Made by a program: the position numbers and the translations under genes. DNA of 64,000 nucleotides from Methanolobus chelungpuianus (lineage in GTDB: Archaea; Halobacteriota; Methanosarcinia; Methanosarcinales; Methanosarcinaceae). The notes below the pieces were generated by a model. It was not told the DNA's origin, searched no databases, and worked only from the letters and a program-made list of their open reading frames with translations. Each line of letters starts with the position of its first letter. Positions within the stretch are counted from its first letter, which is position 1. The stretch covers positions 1 to 64,000 of the forward strand of contig NZ_JTEO01000011.1 in assembly GCF_024500045.1 (NCBI RefSeq), in the 5' to 3' direction. Shown piece after piece: positions 1 through 9,778 of the stretch.

Positions 1-293
1 AAAGTGATAGCTGTTCCCACGCCTTCACCTGCTTTTGATTTCTCCAGTTCAGGGGCGAGTATCTCCATTGCGCCGTTCATGGCCTTTGCGGACATCATGA
101 TCTGGGGGAGATAGATCTCTGCTGCCTCGAACTTATCACCAACTATCTTCATTCCCACTGCAAGGCCGCTATCGATAGCCTCGAATGCCGGTATACCGGC
201 AGCCAGGGCTTCCTTGGCAGCTTCTACAGTACCATTGATGTTCTGTTTGACTATTGAATCTCTGAGTTTGTCTAAGATTTCCTGCTTTCCCAT
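1..293 (-). CDS. mtmC: Monomethylamine corrinoid protein, N-terminal part (cut by window edge)
   Basis: This protein carries a methyl group on its corrinoid cobalt from the monomethylamine methyltransferase MtmB to the coenzyme M methylase MtbA in the cytoplasm. Only 97 codons are inside the window: the start MGKQEILDKLRD and the helical cap domain with the family-typical KFEAAEIYLPQIMMSA stretch. The cobalamin-binding domain would lie beyond base 1. The ATG at 291-293 follows a GGTGA ribosome site. The text fits MtmC better than the dimethylamine or trimethylamine homologues MtbC and MttC, but these are close relatives and the C-terminal half is missing. In Methanosarcina mtmC is followed by the UAG-containing mtmB, which would be outside the window to the left. 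The neighbouring regulators and pyl genes on the other strand fit a methylamine locus. Confidence 0.8.
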   Translation of the reverse strand, partial: MGKQEILDKLRDSIVKQNINGTVEAAKEALAAGIPAFEAIDSGLAVGMKIVGDKFEAAEIYLPQIMMSAKAMNGAMEILAPELEKSKAGEGVGTAIT

Positions 294-759
294 TTAGTCA
301 CCTTGGATTTTTCATCATATAGTAGATTTTACATAGTTGCAACTATTCAGGATGATTTCCCCGAAAACAAAGTTGTGACGAGGTGTTATTCAGTAAATAG
401 CTGCTGTTATTAACTGGAATGTCGTGGTGACATATAGCCTGATTCATCCCGATTCTTCACTAACTGCATTATGTATCCCAGCGTACAGAACAAGGACAGG
501 AGCATGTGACAGGAAGGAGCCGCTTTATTCGGCATGTATCTTAAGATATGCATATATTACGTGACTTGTCAACTGCCTTGTGACTTGTAAGCACCCTTGT
601 TATTATACCTGTAAATTAAATTAATATATGACCAGTCGAAACTTGGTTTAATAAACATCACCTCAGGGATATGCCGGATATCTTCAAGCAATGATTTAAT
701 GTAGGTATGTTCAAGTGTACTAATTGCACAATTTAGTCAGATTGATAGGGAAATGCAAT
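294..759. promoter_or_regulatory. Divergent control region between mtmC and the first Msr-like regulator
   Basis: No gene is visible in these 466 bases. They hold a perfect 12-base palindrome TATCTTAAGATA (537-548), a nearby TATA-like ATATATT, and a direct repeat GTGACTTGT at 561-569 and 580-588 with starts 19 bases apart. Methylamine methyltransferase operons in Methanosarcina have long 5' leaders, so a distant mtmC promoter near 540-600 would fit. The repeat spacing of about two helical turns would suit a dimeric regulator. The assignment to mtmC is inference from position. Confidence 0.45.
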
Positions 760-1542
760 ATGAAAACATCACTTGTTAATACCGTGTGGTTTTCTGAAAA
801 AAGGAAGAACCTGTTATTACTACTCAGCGAAGGTACACGCGATATTGAGCAGATAAAGAAGTCTCTGAATGTCACAACGCGGGCTATAATGCCCCAGATA
901 AAGATCCTGAAGCAACAGCATCTGATCGGCCAGAAAGGAGAGAATTTCAGTCTGACAGTTGCCGGGGAGATAATTGTCAAGAACATGCTGCCGCTTCTGG
1001 AGATGTCAAGGGTGATAGAGGAGAACAAGGACTTCTGGACCTCCCGGAACTACGAGGCGATACCACCTCATCTTTTCAACAGGCTCATGGAGCTTGGTCA
1101 CTACTTTTTGATAGAGCCCGATATCAACCACCTTTTCGAGCTTCCAAGAGAGTTTACGGACAATATCCCCAGGTCAAAGAGCATAATGACATTTGCATCA
1201 TATCTCCATCCAACTTTTCCTGCTCTCTATTCAGAGGCATCGGGTTCAGTGAACGATATCTCCCTGTTCTTAACAGTACAGGCTTTTGAGAAACTTAAGA
1301 ACGAATACAGCAGCGAGTTTGACAGAATTATGAGATCAGGCAATGCCAGGATCTATCTCTTAAACCAGAATCCGAAACTGCCAATGATAACAGTGACAGA
1401 CTGGTTCGGTTATATCTGTCTTTTCAATGAAGAAGGCAGATACGACCACAGAGATATAATCAGTTTTGACGACAGCGCTCTGAAATGGTGCCGTGAGCTT
1501 TTCGAATCTTACAGGAAAGACTCAGAGGAAGTACTTCGGTAA
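760..1542 (+). CDS. Msr/FilR1-type transcriptional regulator, copy 1
   Basis: A 260-residue DNA-binding regulator of the archaeal ArsR-like winged-helix plus FilR1 (DUF1724) architecture. The N-terminal part (NTVWFSEKRKNLLLLLSEG) begins the winged helix; the C-terminal part ends with the family-typical GRYDHRDIISFDDSALKW and a basic tail. In Methanosarcina acetivorans proteins of this type (Msr) control methyltransferase operons, so control of the adjacent mtmC operon or the pyl operon is likely but not shown. I chose ATG 760 over an upstream TTG because the conserved start aligns with copy 2. Copy 2 follows after 19 bases, so the two are probably cotranscribed. No signal peptide or membrane segment is seen. 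Confidence 0.75.
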   Translation: MKTSLVNTVWFSEKRKNLLLLLSEGTRDIEQIKKSLNVTTRAIMPQIKILKQQHLIGQKGENFSLTVAGEIIVKNMLPLLEMSRVIEENKDFWTSRNYEAIPPHLFNRLMELGHYFLIEPDINHLFELPREFTDNIPRSKSIMTFASYLHPTFPALYSEASGSVNDISLFLTVQAFEKLKNEYSSEFDRIMRSGNARIYLLNQNPKLPMITVTDWFGYICLFNEEGRYDHRDIISFDDSALKWCRELFESYRKDSEEVLR

Positions 1543-1561
1543 TGAGTAGTAGGGATGCAAA

Positions 1562-2353
1562 ATGGGATCATCTTTAATGGATACTGTCTGGTTCTCAGAT
1601 AAAAGAAGGAAATTACTCCTGTTCCTGCTGGAGGGGGCAAAAGGTCCCGAGGAGATCAAGGATGCTTTCGACGTGTCATGGCACTCGCTGATACTTCCTC
1701 TCAAAGAGCTCAGGGAAGATGAGCTCATACTGAACAATGACAGCATGTATGAACTCTCCAGCATTGGAAAAATGATAGCTGAGAATGTGAAGCCCATCGA
1801 CGGGATACTGAATCTTCTTGAAGACAACACTGATTACTGGGCAGACCGTGATCTGGGAGAGATCCCTCCGCAACTGCTGGACCGCATCGGGGAAATAGAT
1901 GATTATACTATAGTCGAGCCTGACCTGAACAACATGTTCGAGCTTCCTGAACGTTTCCTTCAGTCGCTTCACTCAGCCAGTCGCATACATGTGGTTTTCT
2001 CTATCTACCATCCACTGTATCCAAGGCTCTATTGCCAGATTGCAAGAAAAGGAATCCCAATAGAGCTCATCCTCACTGAATCCGTGCTTCTGAGGATGCG
2101 CGAGGATTGCATGGAAGAGATGGAAAATGTCCTGCAGCTCCCAAACATGCAGCTTTTTGTCTGTGATAAGAATACTGTCCCTCCATCACTTGTCAACACA
2201 GATAGAATGTTCCTTGCCGGTCTTTTTACCAAAGGCGGGAGATACGATCACAGGGATGTACTAAGCTTTGCTAAAGGGTCAATTGAATGGGGCAGGTGCC
2301 TCTTCGACTACTACAAAAAGGATTCCCGGGAATTATCCAGCTTATCGCCTTAA
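1562..2353 (+). CDS. Msr/FilR1-type transcriptional regulator, copy 2
   Basis: A 263-residue paralogue of the preceding gene, with the same order of winged helix (DTVWFSDKRRKLLLFLLEG) and FilR1-like effector domain (GRYDHRDVLSFAKGSIEW). A later ATG at 1577 would align better with the first copy, so the start is uncertain by five codons. Tandem Msr genes are known in Methanosarcina, where pairs act together on one methyltransferase promoter. The gene is followed after 54 bases by a sensor kinase, an arrangement like the MsmS/MsrG and RdmS/MsrF pairs in which a kinase sits next to Msr-type regulators. Whether this pair senses methylamine, redox state or something else cannot be read from the sequence. 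Confidence 0.75.
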   Translation: MGSSLMDTVWFSDKRRKLLLFLLEGAKGPEEIKDAFDVSWHSLILPLKELREDELILNNDSMYELSSIGKMIAENVKPIDGILNLLEDNTDYWADRDLGEIPPQLLDRIGEIDDYTIVEPDLNNMFELPERFLQSLHSASRIHVVFSIYHPLYPRLYCQIARKGIPIELILTESVLLRMREDCMEEMENVLQLPNMQLFVCDKNTVPPSLVNTDRMFLAGLFTKGGRYDHRDVLSFAKGSIEWGRCLFDYYKKDSRELSSLSP

Positions 2354-2407
2354 TCAGCGTTGCCCGGACCAGCTCCCAGAAAGTTTCCTGGCAAGAGGTA
2401 TGTGTAA

Positions 2408-5266
2408 ATGCAACAAAAGGATCTGTCAATCAAAGCCAAACTGATCGCATATATAGTAATAGGCGTCTTCCTTGTGCTTGCCGCATCAACAGCAGTAAGC
2501 ATCTCCACAGTAACAGCGCAACAGAGGGAGCTGGCATATCTGCAGTCCGTGGAGATGGCAAGGGATTACGCAAACCAGTTCGACGGGGACATGAAGGCAA
2601 ACGAGGCCATTGCACATACCCTTGGAAAAACCATGGAACAGTATAATTCTGCGGACAGGGAGGAAGTTAATAATATTCTTAAGAATATTATGATGGAAAA
2701 TCCTGCCCTTACAGGGGTCTATGTAGGATATGAACCAAACGCTTTTGACGGGCGGGATAGTGAGTACGTCAATGCCCCGGGACACGACTCAACGGGAAGG
2801 TTCGTACCCTACTGGAACACCATACAGGGTTCTGTGAGTGTTGAGCCCCTTGTTTCCTATGAAGAGTTAGACTATTACCAAGTTCCAAAAAGGACAGAGG
2901 CTGCACTCGTCACTGAGCCGTATTTTTACCAGGGTATTTTCATGGTGAGCTATGATATGCCTATAATGAAAGACGGAGAGTTTTTAGGCGTAGCCGGGGT
3001 CGATGTGTCCCTTCAGTATATTGACGATGTTGTAAGTGAGATAAGGGCCTTTGAGACAGGCTACGCTTTCGTGACAGGGAATACCGGCATTCTTGTATCG
3101 CACCCGGAATATAAAGAAGGGATCGGCTCAAAAACACTTTACGACTTTGGCATACCTGAGATATCTGAGGCCGCTGGTAATATAAGGAAAGGAAAGGGGG
3201 GAAGTGTGGAGACGATAGACCCTGTTACAGGCAAGGAAATAATAATGTTCTATGAGCCTGTCAGGACGGGTAACTATTCCTTCGTACTTGTAGTTCCAAA
3301 AGAGGAGATGTTCGCGGGTGTCACTACACTCAGGAATAAACTGATATTCATATCTGCCATCTCGATAGGGTTCATGGCTGTGGTCTCTTACCTTATAGCT
3401 ATATCGATAACTTCCCCGATAGATGAGATCGTTTTTAACTTCAGGCAGATAGCTAAGGATGCTGTGAACGGGAAACTGGATACCAGGGCGGACACCGATG
3501 TGCAGCGGGACTTCAAGGAAATCCCCTTGGGGCTTAACGAGATCCTTGAGGCCGTGGTAGCCCCTATACGTGAAACAGTAAGAGTCACAAATGCTCTTGC
3601 CCAGGGAGAACTTGAAACACGTACGAAACTGGAACTGAAGGGAGAGTTCAAGGAACTGGGAGATACACTGGATAATTTTGCGGAATCACTCAATAATATA
3701 ATTGATGATTCAAACAGCGTACTTACTGCCATACAGAACAATGATTTCTCCTGCAGTGTGCAGGTACACGGGGAAGGAGACTTCAAGATCCTCACGGACG
3801 GAATAGAGGAAACAAGGCACTCGCTTAGTGCAGCTATCACGGAACAGAAAAAGGCCGAGAAGGCCCTCCGGGATTCCGAGAAAAAGTTCAGGACGCTGTT
3901 CGAAAGTCCCAATGACGCTATATATCTGCATGATATGGAAGGCAATTTCCTTGAGGTCAATGAGATTGCATGTGAAAGAATGGGATATACCCGTGAAGAT
4001 TTCCTTACTATGAGATACATGGATATCGATGTCTACTATCCGGGCAGACAGGTGCTCAAAGTGATCAGGACGCTTTGTAAATCAAAAAGCAACCTGCTGG
4101 AGACAGTGCATATGAGAAAGGACGGCTCCACTTTCCCGGTAGAGCTGAGCAGCCGTATAATAAAATATGAATCAAGCAATGCCATCATTACCATTGCACG
4201 TGACATCAGCAACCGAAAGAAGAACGAGAAGGAACTGGAAAAATATGCCGAGGACCTCAAGCATTCCAATGAGCTCAAGGAAGAGCTGGAGAGCGTTATC
4301 AATCACAGCCCGGTCATAGTCTTTAAATGGAAACCTGAGATGGACTGGCCCGTAGAGTTCGTATCCAGCAATGTCACTCAGCTTGGCTATACAGTGGAGG
4401 ACTTTACATCCAACCGCATCAAGTATGCTGATATCGTATATCCTGAGGACTCTGGAAGAGTACATCACCAGCTTTCTAAGTACTATCATGGGAAATCCAG
4501 TGATGTCAACTGGGAATACAGGATATTTACCAAATCCGGAGATGTACGATGGGTGGACGAGAGAACTTTTATCAATCGTCACACACAAGGCAATATCACT
4601 CTTCAGGGAATCATACTTGACATCACAGAGCGTAAAAAAGCGGAAGAGGCACTTCTGCAGACAGAGAAAATACGTAAAAAAGAGATCCACCACCGGGTTA
4701 AGAATAACCTGCAGGTCATCTCAAGCCTGCTTTATCTGGCATCTGAGAATTTCAGGGACCCTGCTGTGATAGAGGCTTTCATGGACAGCCGTAACAGGGT
4801 CAGATCAATGGCACTTATACATGAGGAATTATACCAGTCAAAGGATATAGCAAATATTGACTTTGCAGATTACACAAAAAACCTATTGGAATATCTGTCT
4901 AAATCATATAGGATAGATGACAAGGATATCGATCTTCTGTCAAATATTGAGAATGTATATCTGGGTGTTGATACTGCAGTGCCTCTTGGAATGATAATCA
5001 ATGAACTGGTATCCAATTCCATGAAGCACGCTTTTAAGAGTGGTGCGCATGGGATGATCAGTGTCAATCTGAGCACACAGGACAGCACCCTTGTACTGCA
5101 GGTGAAGGATAATGGGGTTGGCCTGCCTCCTGAGATAGATTTCAGGAATACTGAATCGCTTGGCCTGCAGCTTGTCACCACACTGGTGGACCAGATAGAC
5201 GGAACTATTGAACTTGATGTGAATGAAGGAACTGAATTCATTATTCGGTTTAAGGAACTTAGGTAA
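2408..5266 (+). CDS. Membrane sensor histidine kinase (Cache-HAMP-PAS-PAS-HisKA_2-HATPase)
   Basis: A 952-residue kinase. Membrane helix 1 lies near residues 11-33, followed by an extracytoplasmic double-Cache ligand domain to about 300, membrane helix 2 near 305-328, a HAMP linker and helical region, PAS 1 from about 490, PAS 2 from about 630, and a HisKA_2 dimerisation domain with the phospho-acceptor motif EIHHRVKNNLQVISSLL near 757. The HATPase domain has an N box (INELVSNSMKHAF) and a G box (DNGVGLPPE). Cache domains bind small molecules outside the cell, so an extracellular ligand is expected, in contrast to the cytoplasmic haem-binding MsmS-type kinases. The response regulator starts 9 bases after the stop, so they form one two-component pair. 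Proximity to mtmC and pyl genes suggests, but does not prove, sensing of methylated substrates. Confidence 0.85.
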   Translation: MQQKDLSIKAKLIAYIVIGVFLVLAASTAVSISTVTAQQRELAYLQSVEMARDYANQFDGDMKANEAIAHTLGKTMEQYNSADREEVNNILKNIMMENPALTGVYVGYEPNAFDGRDSEYVNAPGHDSTGRFVPYWNTIQGSVSVEPLVSYEELDYYQVPKRTEAALVTEPYFYQGIFMVSYDMPIMKDGEFLGVAGVDVSLQYIDDVVSEIRAFETGYAFVTGNTGILVSHPEYKEGIGSKTLYDFGIPEISEAAGNIRKGKGGSVETIDPVTGKEIIMFYEPVRTGNYSFVLVVPKEEMFAGVTTLRNKLIFISAISIGFMAVVSYLIAISITSPIDEIVFNFRQIAKDAVNGKLDTRADTDVQRDFKEIPLGLNEILEAVVAPIRETVRVTNALAQGELETRTKLELKGEFKELGDTLDNFAESLNNIIDDSNSVLTAIQNNDFSCSVQVHGEGDFKILTDGIEETRHSLSAAITEQKKAEKALRDSEKKFRTLFESPNDAIYLHDMEGNFLEVNEIACERMGYTREDFLTMRYMDIDVYYPGRQVLKVIRTLCKSKSNLLETVHMRKDGSTFPVELSSRIIKYESSNAIITIARDISNRKKNEKELEKYAEDLKHSNELKEELESVINHSPVIVFKWKPEMDWPVEFVSSNVTQLGYTVEDFTSNRIKYADIVYPEDSGRVHHQLSKYYHGKSSDVNWEYRIFTKSGDVRWVDERTFINRHTQGNITLQGIILDITERKKAEEALLQTEKIRKKEIHHRVKNNLQVISSLLYLASENFRDPAVIEAFMDSRNRVRSMALIHEELYQSKDIANIDFADYTKNLLEYLSKSYRIDDKDIDLLSNIENVYLGVDTAVPLGMIINELVSNSMKHAFKSGAHGMISVNLSTQDSTLVLQVKDNGVGLPPEIDFRNTESLGLQLVTTLVDQIDGTIELDVNEGTEFIIRFKELR

Positions 5267-5275
5267 GGTGCGAAC

Positions 5276-5662
5276 ATGGAGAATGCAAAGATCCTGGTTG
5301 TTGAGGATGAGAACGTTGTTGCGCTGGAGATAAAGAAGAGGCTGATAAGGCTCGGTTACGTGGTGCCAAGTGTTGCAGCTTCCGGAAAAGAGGCCATAAA
5401 CAAGGCAAGGGGATTTCTCCCGGACCTGGTGCTCATGGATATCAGGCTTAAGGGGGAAATGGATGGCATTGAGGCCGCACAGGAAATAAGGACGGATCTG
5501 GGTATCCCGGTCATATATCTTACAGCACACTCGGATGACGAGACATTGAAAAGAGCAAAACAGACTGAGCCCTATGGATACGTATTGAAACCTTTTGAAG
5601 AGGAGGATCTGCGTGCTGTCATCGAGATGGCCTTATACAGGTATCAGAAAGAGAATGCCTGA
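5276..5662 (+). CDS. Single-domain response regulator (CheY-like receiver)
   Basis: A 128-residue receiver domain with no output domain. Acidic residues follow the first strand (ILVVEDENVV), the phospho-acceptor Asp lies in LVLMDIRLKG, a Thr lies in VIYLTAHSDD, and the conserved Lys lies in GYVLKPFEEEDL. It directly follows the sensor kinase and is the obvious phosphate acceptor. Lacking a DNA-binding domain, it must signal by protein contact; the two Msr-type regulators just upstream are candidate partners, which is inference. Confidence 0.88.
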   Translation: MENAKILVVEDENVVALEIKKRLIRLGYVVPSVAASGKEAINKARGFLPDLVLMDIRLKGEMDGIEAAQEIRTDLGIPVIYLTAHSDDETLKRAKQTEPYGYVLKPFEEEDLRAVIEMALYRYQKENA

Positions 5663-5860
5663 GAGAAACTGAAAATAGCAAAATATAAATACTTAAGGAT
5701 GAAACCTTTGTGAAGGAGCTTATTTTTAACTCATTCATCTCTTCCAGAGTATCGTATCACCTGACAAATCACAAGTTGCCTGCAGAGTAAAAGACTCATT
5801 GAAGAGTGAGACGGATTTATGCTATATAGCAGCCTTGCATAGTAATTATCAGGATAGCAG

Positions 5861-5902
5861 GCCAGGAAAACAGGCATTCCTGCCTGGCAGTCCTGAATGC
5901 CT
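5861..5902 (+). other. Mutually exclusive hairpins upstream of pylS
   Basis: CAGGCA (5871-5876) can pair with TGCCTG (5881-5886) over a 4-base loop. GCCAGG (5861-5866) can instead pair with CCTGGC (5883-5888), and AGGCATTC (5872-5879) can pair with GAATGCCT (5895-5902). The same bases take part in different helices, as in switching RNAs. This may equally belong to the 3' end of the response-regulator mRNA. Confidence 0.4.
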
Positions 5903-5944
5903 CCGCATTTTGACCCTTTATAGTCTGAGGGTCTATATCCATAG

Positions 5945-5971
5945 GAAGGGATGCAGGCCATGCGTCCCTTC
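5945..5971 (+). other. Strong 11-base-pair stem-loop
   Basis: GAAGGGATGCA pairs with TGCGTCCCTTC (one G-U pair) around the loop GGCCA. It lies 30 bases before the first TATA-like box for pylS and is not followed by a T run, so a simple terminator is unlikely. Confidence 0.5.
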
Positions 5972-6190
5972 ACTTCCATGGACCAGGATCAGTTATAGTT
6001 AAATATAAATAGTATAATCCTGGCGCCTTTTGAGCAAAGTTTAAATAGCGTGCTTGTGGGGAATATATATATATGCCGATAACGAGATTCTATAATGTCA
6101 GGACGCTCAAAACATAAGAGACTTATCTTTGATCACACTGGCGAAATATCACAGTGACAGAAAAGCAACAATAAACAGGAGCATACGAAT

Positions 6191-6247
6191 ATGTCATTCA
6201 ATAAGAGCAAAGGAAGTAACTGGATACTGGAATACCTCGGGTTCTAG
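6191..6247 (+). CDS. Candidate 18-residue leader peptide ending in UAG, before pylS
   Basis: ATG 6191 has a good ribosome site (AGGAG at 6177-6181, nine bases before it) and encodes MSFNKSKGSNWILEYLGF followed by UAG at 6245. In an organism that decodes UAG as pyrrolysine the frame would continue across the pylS ribosome site and start codon, meet a second UAG at 6305 and end at UAA 6314-6316. Stopping at UAG leaves 41 bases free before the pylS ATG at 6289. The arrangement suggests pyrrolysine-dependent control of pylS translation. No homologue is known to me, and a chance short frame remains possible. Confidence 0.4.
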   Translation: MSFNKSKGSNWILEYLGF

Positions 6248-6276
6248 GAGATGCTTAGGAAGCGGTCTTCACTTAA

Positions 6277-7617
<1,341 letters not shown>

Positions 7618-7626
7618 GGTGGTAAC

Positions 7627-8685
7627 TTGCTGAATAACATGACACAACAAGATCTTGACGAATTCGCAGGAAGGATAATTGAAGGAGCACAGCTCTCAGA
7701 TAACAGCCTCAGGGAACTGCTGCAGATAAATGACAATAACCAGCTTGAAAAACTGTTCTACGCAGCAAGGAAGGTCAGGGACCACTTCTTCGGCAACAAG
7801 GTCTTCCTCTACAGCTTCGTCTATTTTTCCACCTACTGCAAGAACAAGTGTGCTTTCTGCTACTACAGGGAATCACACGGGATAGACAGGTACCGCCTGA
7901 GCATAGATGAGGTGCGCAACATCTGCAGGGGACTCAAAGGAGAGAGTATCCACATGGTTGACCTGACCATGGGAGAGGACCCCTATTTCCATGAGAAACC
8001 TGAGAGGTTTGTTGACCTGGTAAAGACAGTGAGATCAGAACTTGGCCTTCCAATCATGATATCTCCGGGGGTTATGGGAAATGATGCCCTCAGGGAACTG
8101 CATGACAGCGGAGCCAACTTCCTTGCACTCTACCAGGAAACCCACGACATGGATCTCTACAGGAAACTGAGGGTTGGGCAGTCCTTCGAGGACAGGGCCA
8201 ATGCACGTAAGTTCGCCAAAAGCATAGGCTATTGTGTAGAGGACGGGATACTCACAGGTGTGGGCAATGATGTCGAGTCCACCATAAAGTCGCTCAGGGG
8301 CATGGAAGCCAACAGCCCTGACATGGTGAGAGTGATGACCTTCGTACCCCAGGAAGGAACGCCTCTTGAGAAGGCTGACCGGATATCAAGCACCGAGGAG
8401 CTGAAGATAATCGCTGTCCTCAGGCTCATGTTCCCTGGCAGGCTCATACCCGCATCCCTTGACCTTGAAGGTATTCCCGGGATGGTGCACAGGCTCAATG
8501 CAGGGGCAAACGTGGTCACATCCATAATACCCTCTGATTCCGCACTGGAAGGAGTGGTCAACTACGACAGGGGCTTCCAGGAGAGGCACAGGGACCCGAA
8601 AAGCGTTGTTGAGTGCCTGAAGACCATGGGAATGGAGCCTGCAAGCCAGTCTGACTTCAACAGGATAGTGGGGCTGACAGCATGA
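7627..8685 (+). CDS. pylB: Pyrrolysine biosynthesis radical SAM mutase PylB
   Basis: Converts L-lysine to (3R)-3-methyl-D-ornithine, the first step of pyrrolysine synthesis. The radical SAM cluster motif CKNKCAFC (Cys 71, 75 and 78 counted from the TTG) is followed by aromatic residues and a TIM-barrel-like body. The 352-residue length fits the family. A TTG start at 7627 is chosen because GAGGTGG lies five to six bases before it; the in-frame ATG at 7639 would be too far from this site. The gene starts nine bases after pylS and overlaps pylC by four bases (ATGA), so translation is probably coupled. Confidence 0.96.
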   Translation: MLNNMTQQDLDEFAGRIIEGAQLSDNSLRELLQINDNNQLEKLFYAARKVRDHFFGNKVFLYSFVYFSTYCKNKCAFCYYRESHGIDRYRLSIDEVRNICRGLKGESIHMVDLTMGEDPYFHEKPERFVDLVKTVRSELGLPIMISPGVMGNDALRELHDSGANFLALYQETHDMDLYRKLRVGQSFEDRANARKFAKSIGYCVEDGILTGVGNDVESTIKSLRGMEANSPDMVRVMTFVPQEGTPLEKADRISSTEELKIIAVLRLMFPGRLIPASLDLEGIPGMVHRLNAGANVVTSIIPSDSALEGVVNYDRGFQERHRDPKSVVECLKTMGMEPASQSDFNRIVGLTA

Positions 8686-9776
8686 GAAACATAATCCTTA
8701 TCGGAGGAAAGCTGCAGGGTTTTGAGGCAAGCTACCTTGCAAAAAAAGCAGGGCTGCGCGTGGTGCTGATCGATAAAAAAGAGAGGCCCCTCATAAAGAA
8801 CGTAGCCGACGAGTTCCATTGCTTTGATGTTACAAAGGAGCCGGAAAAGCTCATCGAGCTCTCAAGGTCAGCCGTGGCAGTACTCCCCGTGAACGAGAAC
8901 CTGGGAACGATTAATTTCCTCAGGACCATCAGCAATAAGCTTGCATGTCCAATGCTCTTTGATTTTGATGCCTATCACATCAGCATGGATAAGAAGCGCT
9001 CAAAGGAATACTTCCGTTCCATCGACATTCCCATGCCCCTGGACAATCCCACATCACCGCCTTATTTTGTGAAGCCGCCCTGTGAGAGCAGCAGTATAGG
9101 GACAGCCATTATCTACGATGACAGCGGCCTTGAAGGCCTTGACCCGTCCATGCTTATCGAGGAATACGTGGAAGGAGATGTGGTCTCCCTTGAAGTTATA
9201 GGGGATGGCGAGCGTTTTGAGGTTGTAAAGGAAACAAAGGTGCACATCGACGGGACCTATGACTGCCATATGGTAACACCCCTCGGAAACTATCCCGAAT
9301 TCAGGGAGATAACGTACAAGCTCGCAAAGCACCTGAACCTCAGGGGCATCATGGACGTCGAGGCCATAGACAGTCCCAGGGGACTTAAAGTCCTTGAGAT
9401 CGATGCGAGATTCCCCAGCCAGACTCCCACTATAGTCTACCATTCCTCAGGGGTGAACCTCATAGAGCTTCTCTTGCAGGCATTCGTATCAGGGGTCCGT
9501 GAGAATGACGGAGTCCCCGAAAAGAACCACTGCACCTACGAGCACCTGCTCTTCAGGGACGGTGACCTGGTTCCTGTAGGAGAGCATGTGCTGTCACAGG
9601 GCGTTGATTACCATGAGTTCCATGCATCCGAGGGCCTTGAGATATTCGAATGCAACGGGGAAAGGAAAGTGTTCACCATGGTCAGCTGGGCCCCGGATAA
9701 GGAAGGCTCGGATGCCAACAGGCAGAGAGGCTTTGGAATTCTGCGGGAATACCTAGGGATTCGCCAGGGGGCCTGA
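8682..9776 (+). CDS. pylC: Pyrrolysine biosynthesis ligase PylC (ATP-grasp)
   Basis: Joins 3-methyl-D-ornithine to the epsilon-amino group of a second lysine using ATP. The 364 residues begin with a nucleotide-fold segment (NIILIGGKLQGFEASYLAKK), followed by an ATP-grasp domain with the substrate/metal stretch KVLEIDARFPSQTPT. Its ATG overlaps the pylB stop by four bases and pylD starts two bases after its stop, as expected for a tightly coupled operon. No disruption is seen. Confidence 0.96.
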   Translation: MRNIILIGGKLQGFEASYLAKKAGLRVVLIDKKERPLIKNVADEFHCFDVTKEPEKLIELSRSAVAVLPVNENLGTINFLRTISNKLACPMLFDFDAYHISMDKKRSKEYFRSIDIPMPLDNPTSPPYFVKPPCESSSIGTAIIYDDSGLEGLDPSMLIEEYVEGDVVSLEVIGDGERFEVVKETKVHIDGTYDCHMVTPLGNYPEFREITYKLAKHLNLRGIMDVEAIDSPRGLKVLEIDARFPSQTPTIVYHSSGVNLIELLLQAFVSGVRENDGVPEKNHCTYEHLLFRDGDLVPVGEHVLSQGVDYHEFHASEGLEIFECNGERKVFTMVSWAPDKEGSDANRQRGFGILREYLGIRQGA

Positions 9777-9778
9777 AC

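Larger units (their letters stand above)
5663..6190. promoter_or_regulatory. Structured leader and promoter region upstream of pylS
   Basis: No protein gene is convincing here. Seen are several inverted repeats: GCTATATAGC at 5821-5830, alternative hairpins in 5861-5902 and an 11-base-pair stem at 5945-5955 with 5961-5971. Three TATA-like stretches follow (AAATATAAATA at 6001, TTTAAATA near 6040, and an AT repeat at 6061-6073). Transcription starting about 25 bases after them would give a pylS leader of roughly 190-260 bases. tRNA-Pyl (pylT) normally lies just upstream of pylS in Methanosarcina, but I found no CUA anticodon arm or tRNA fold on either strand here. Confidence 0.5.

Noticed and set aside
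6073-6117. Short frame MPITRFYNVRTLKT upstream of the UAG leader frame, with TTCTAT resembling a CUA anticodon context
   Set aside because: There is no well-placed ribosome site, no conserved feature, and the flanking bases do not form an anticodon stem or cloverleaf.
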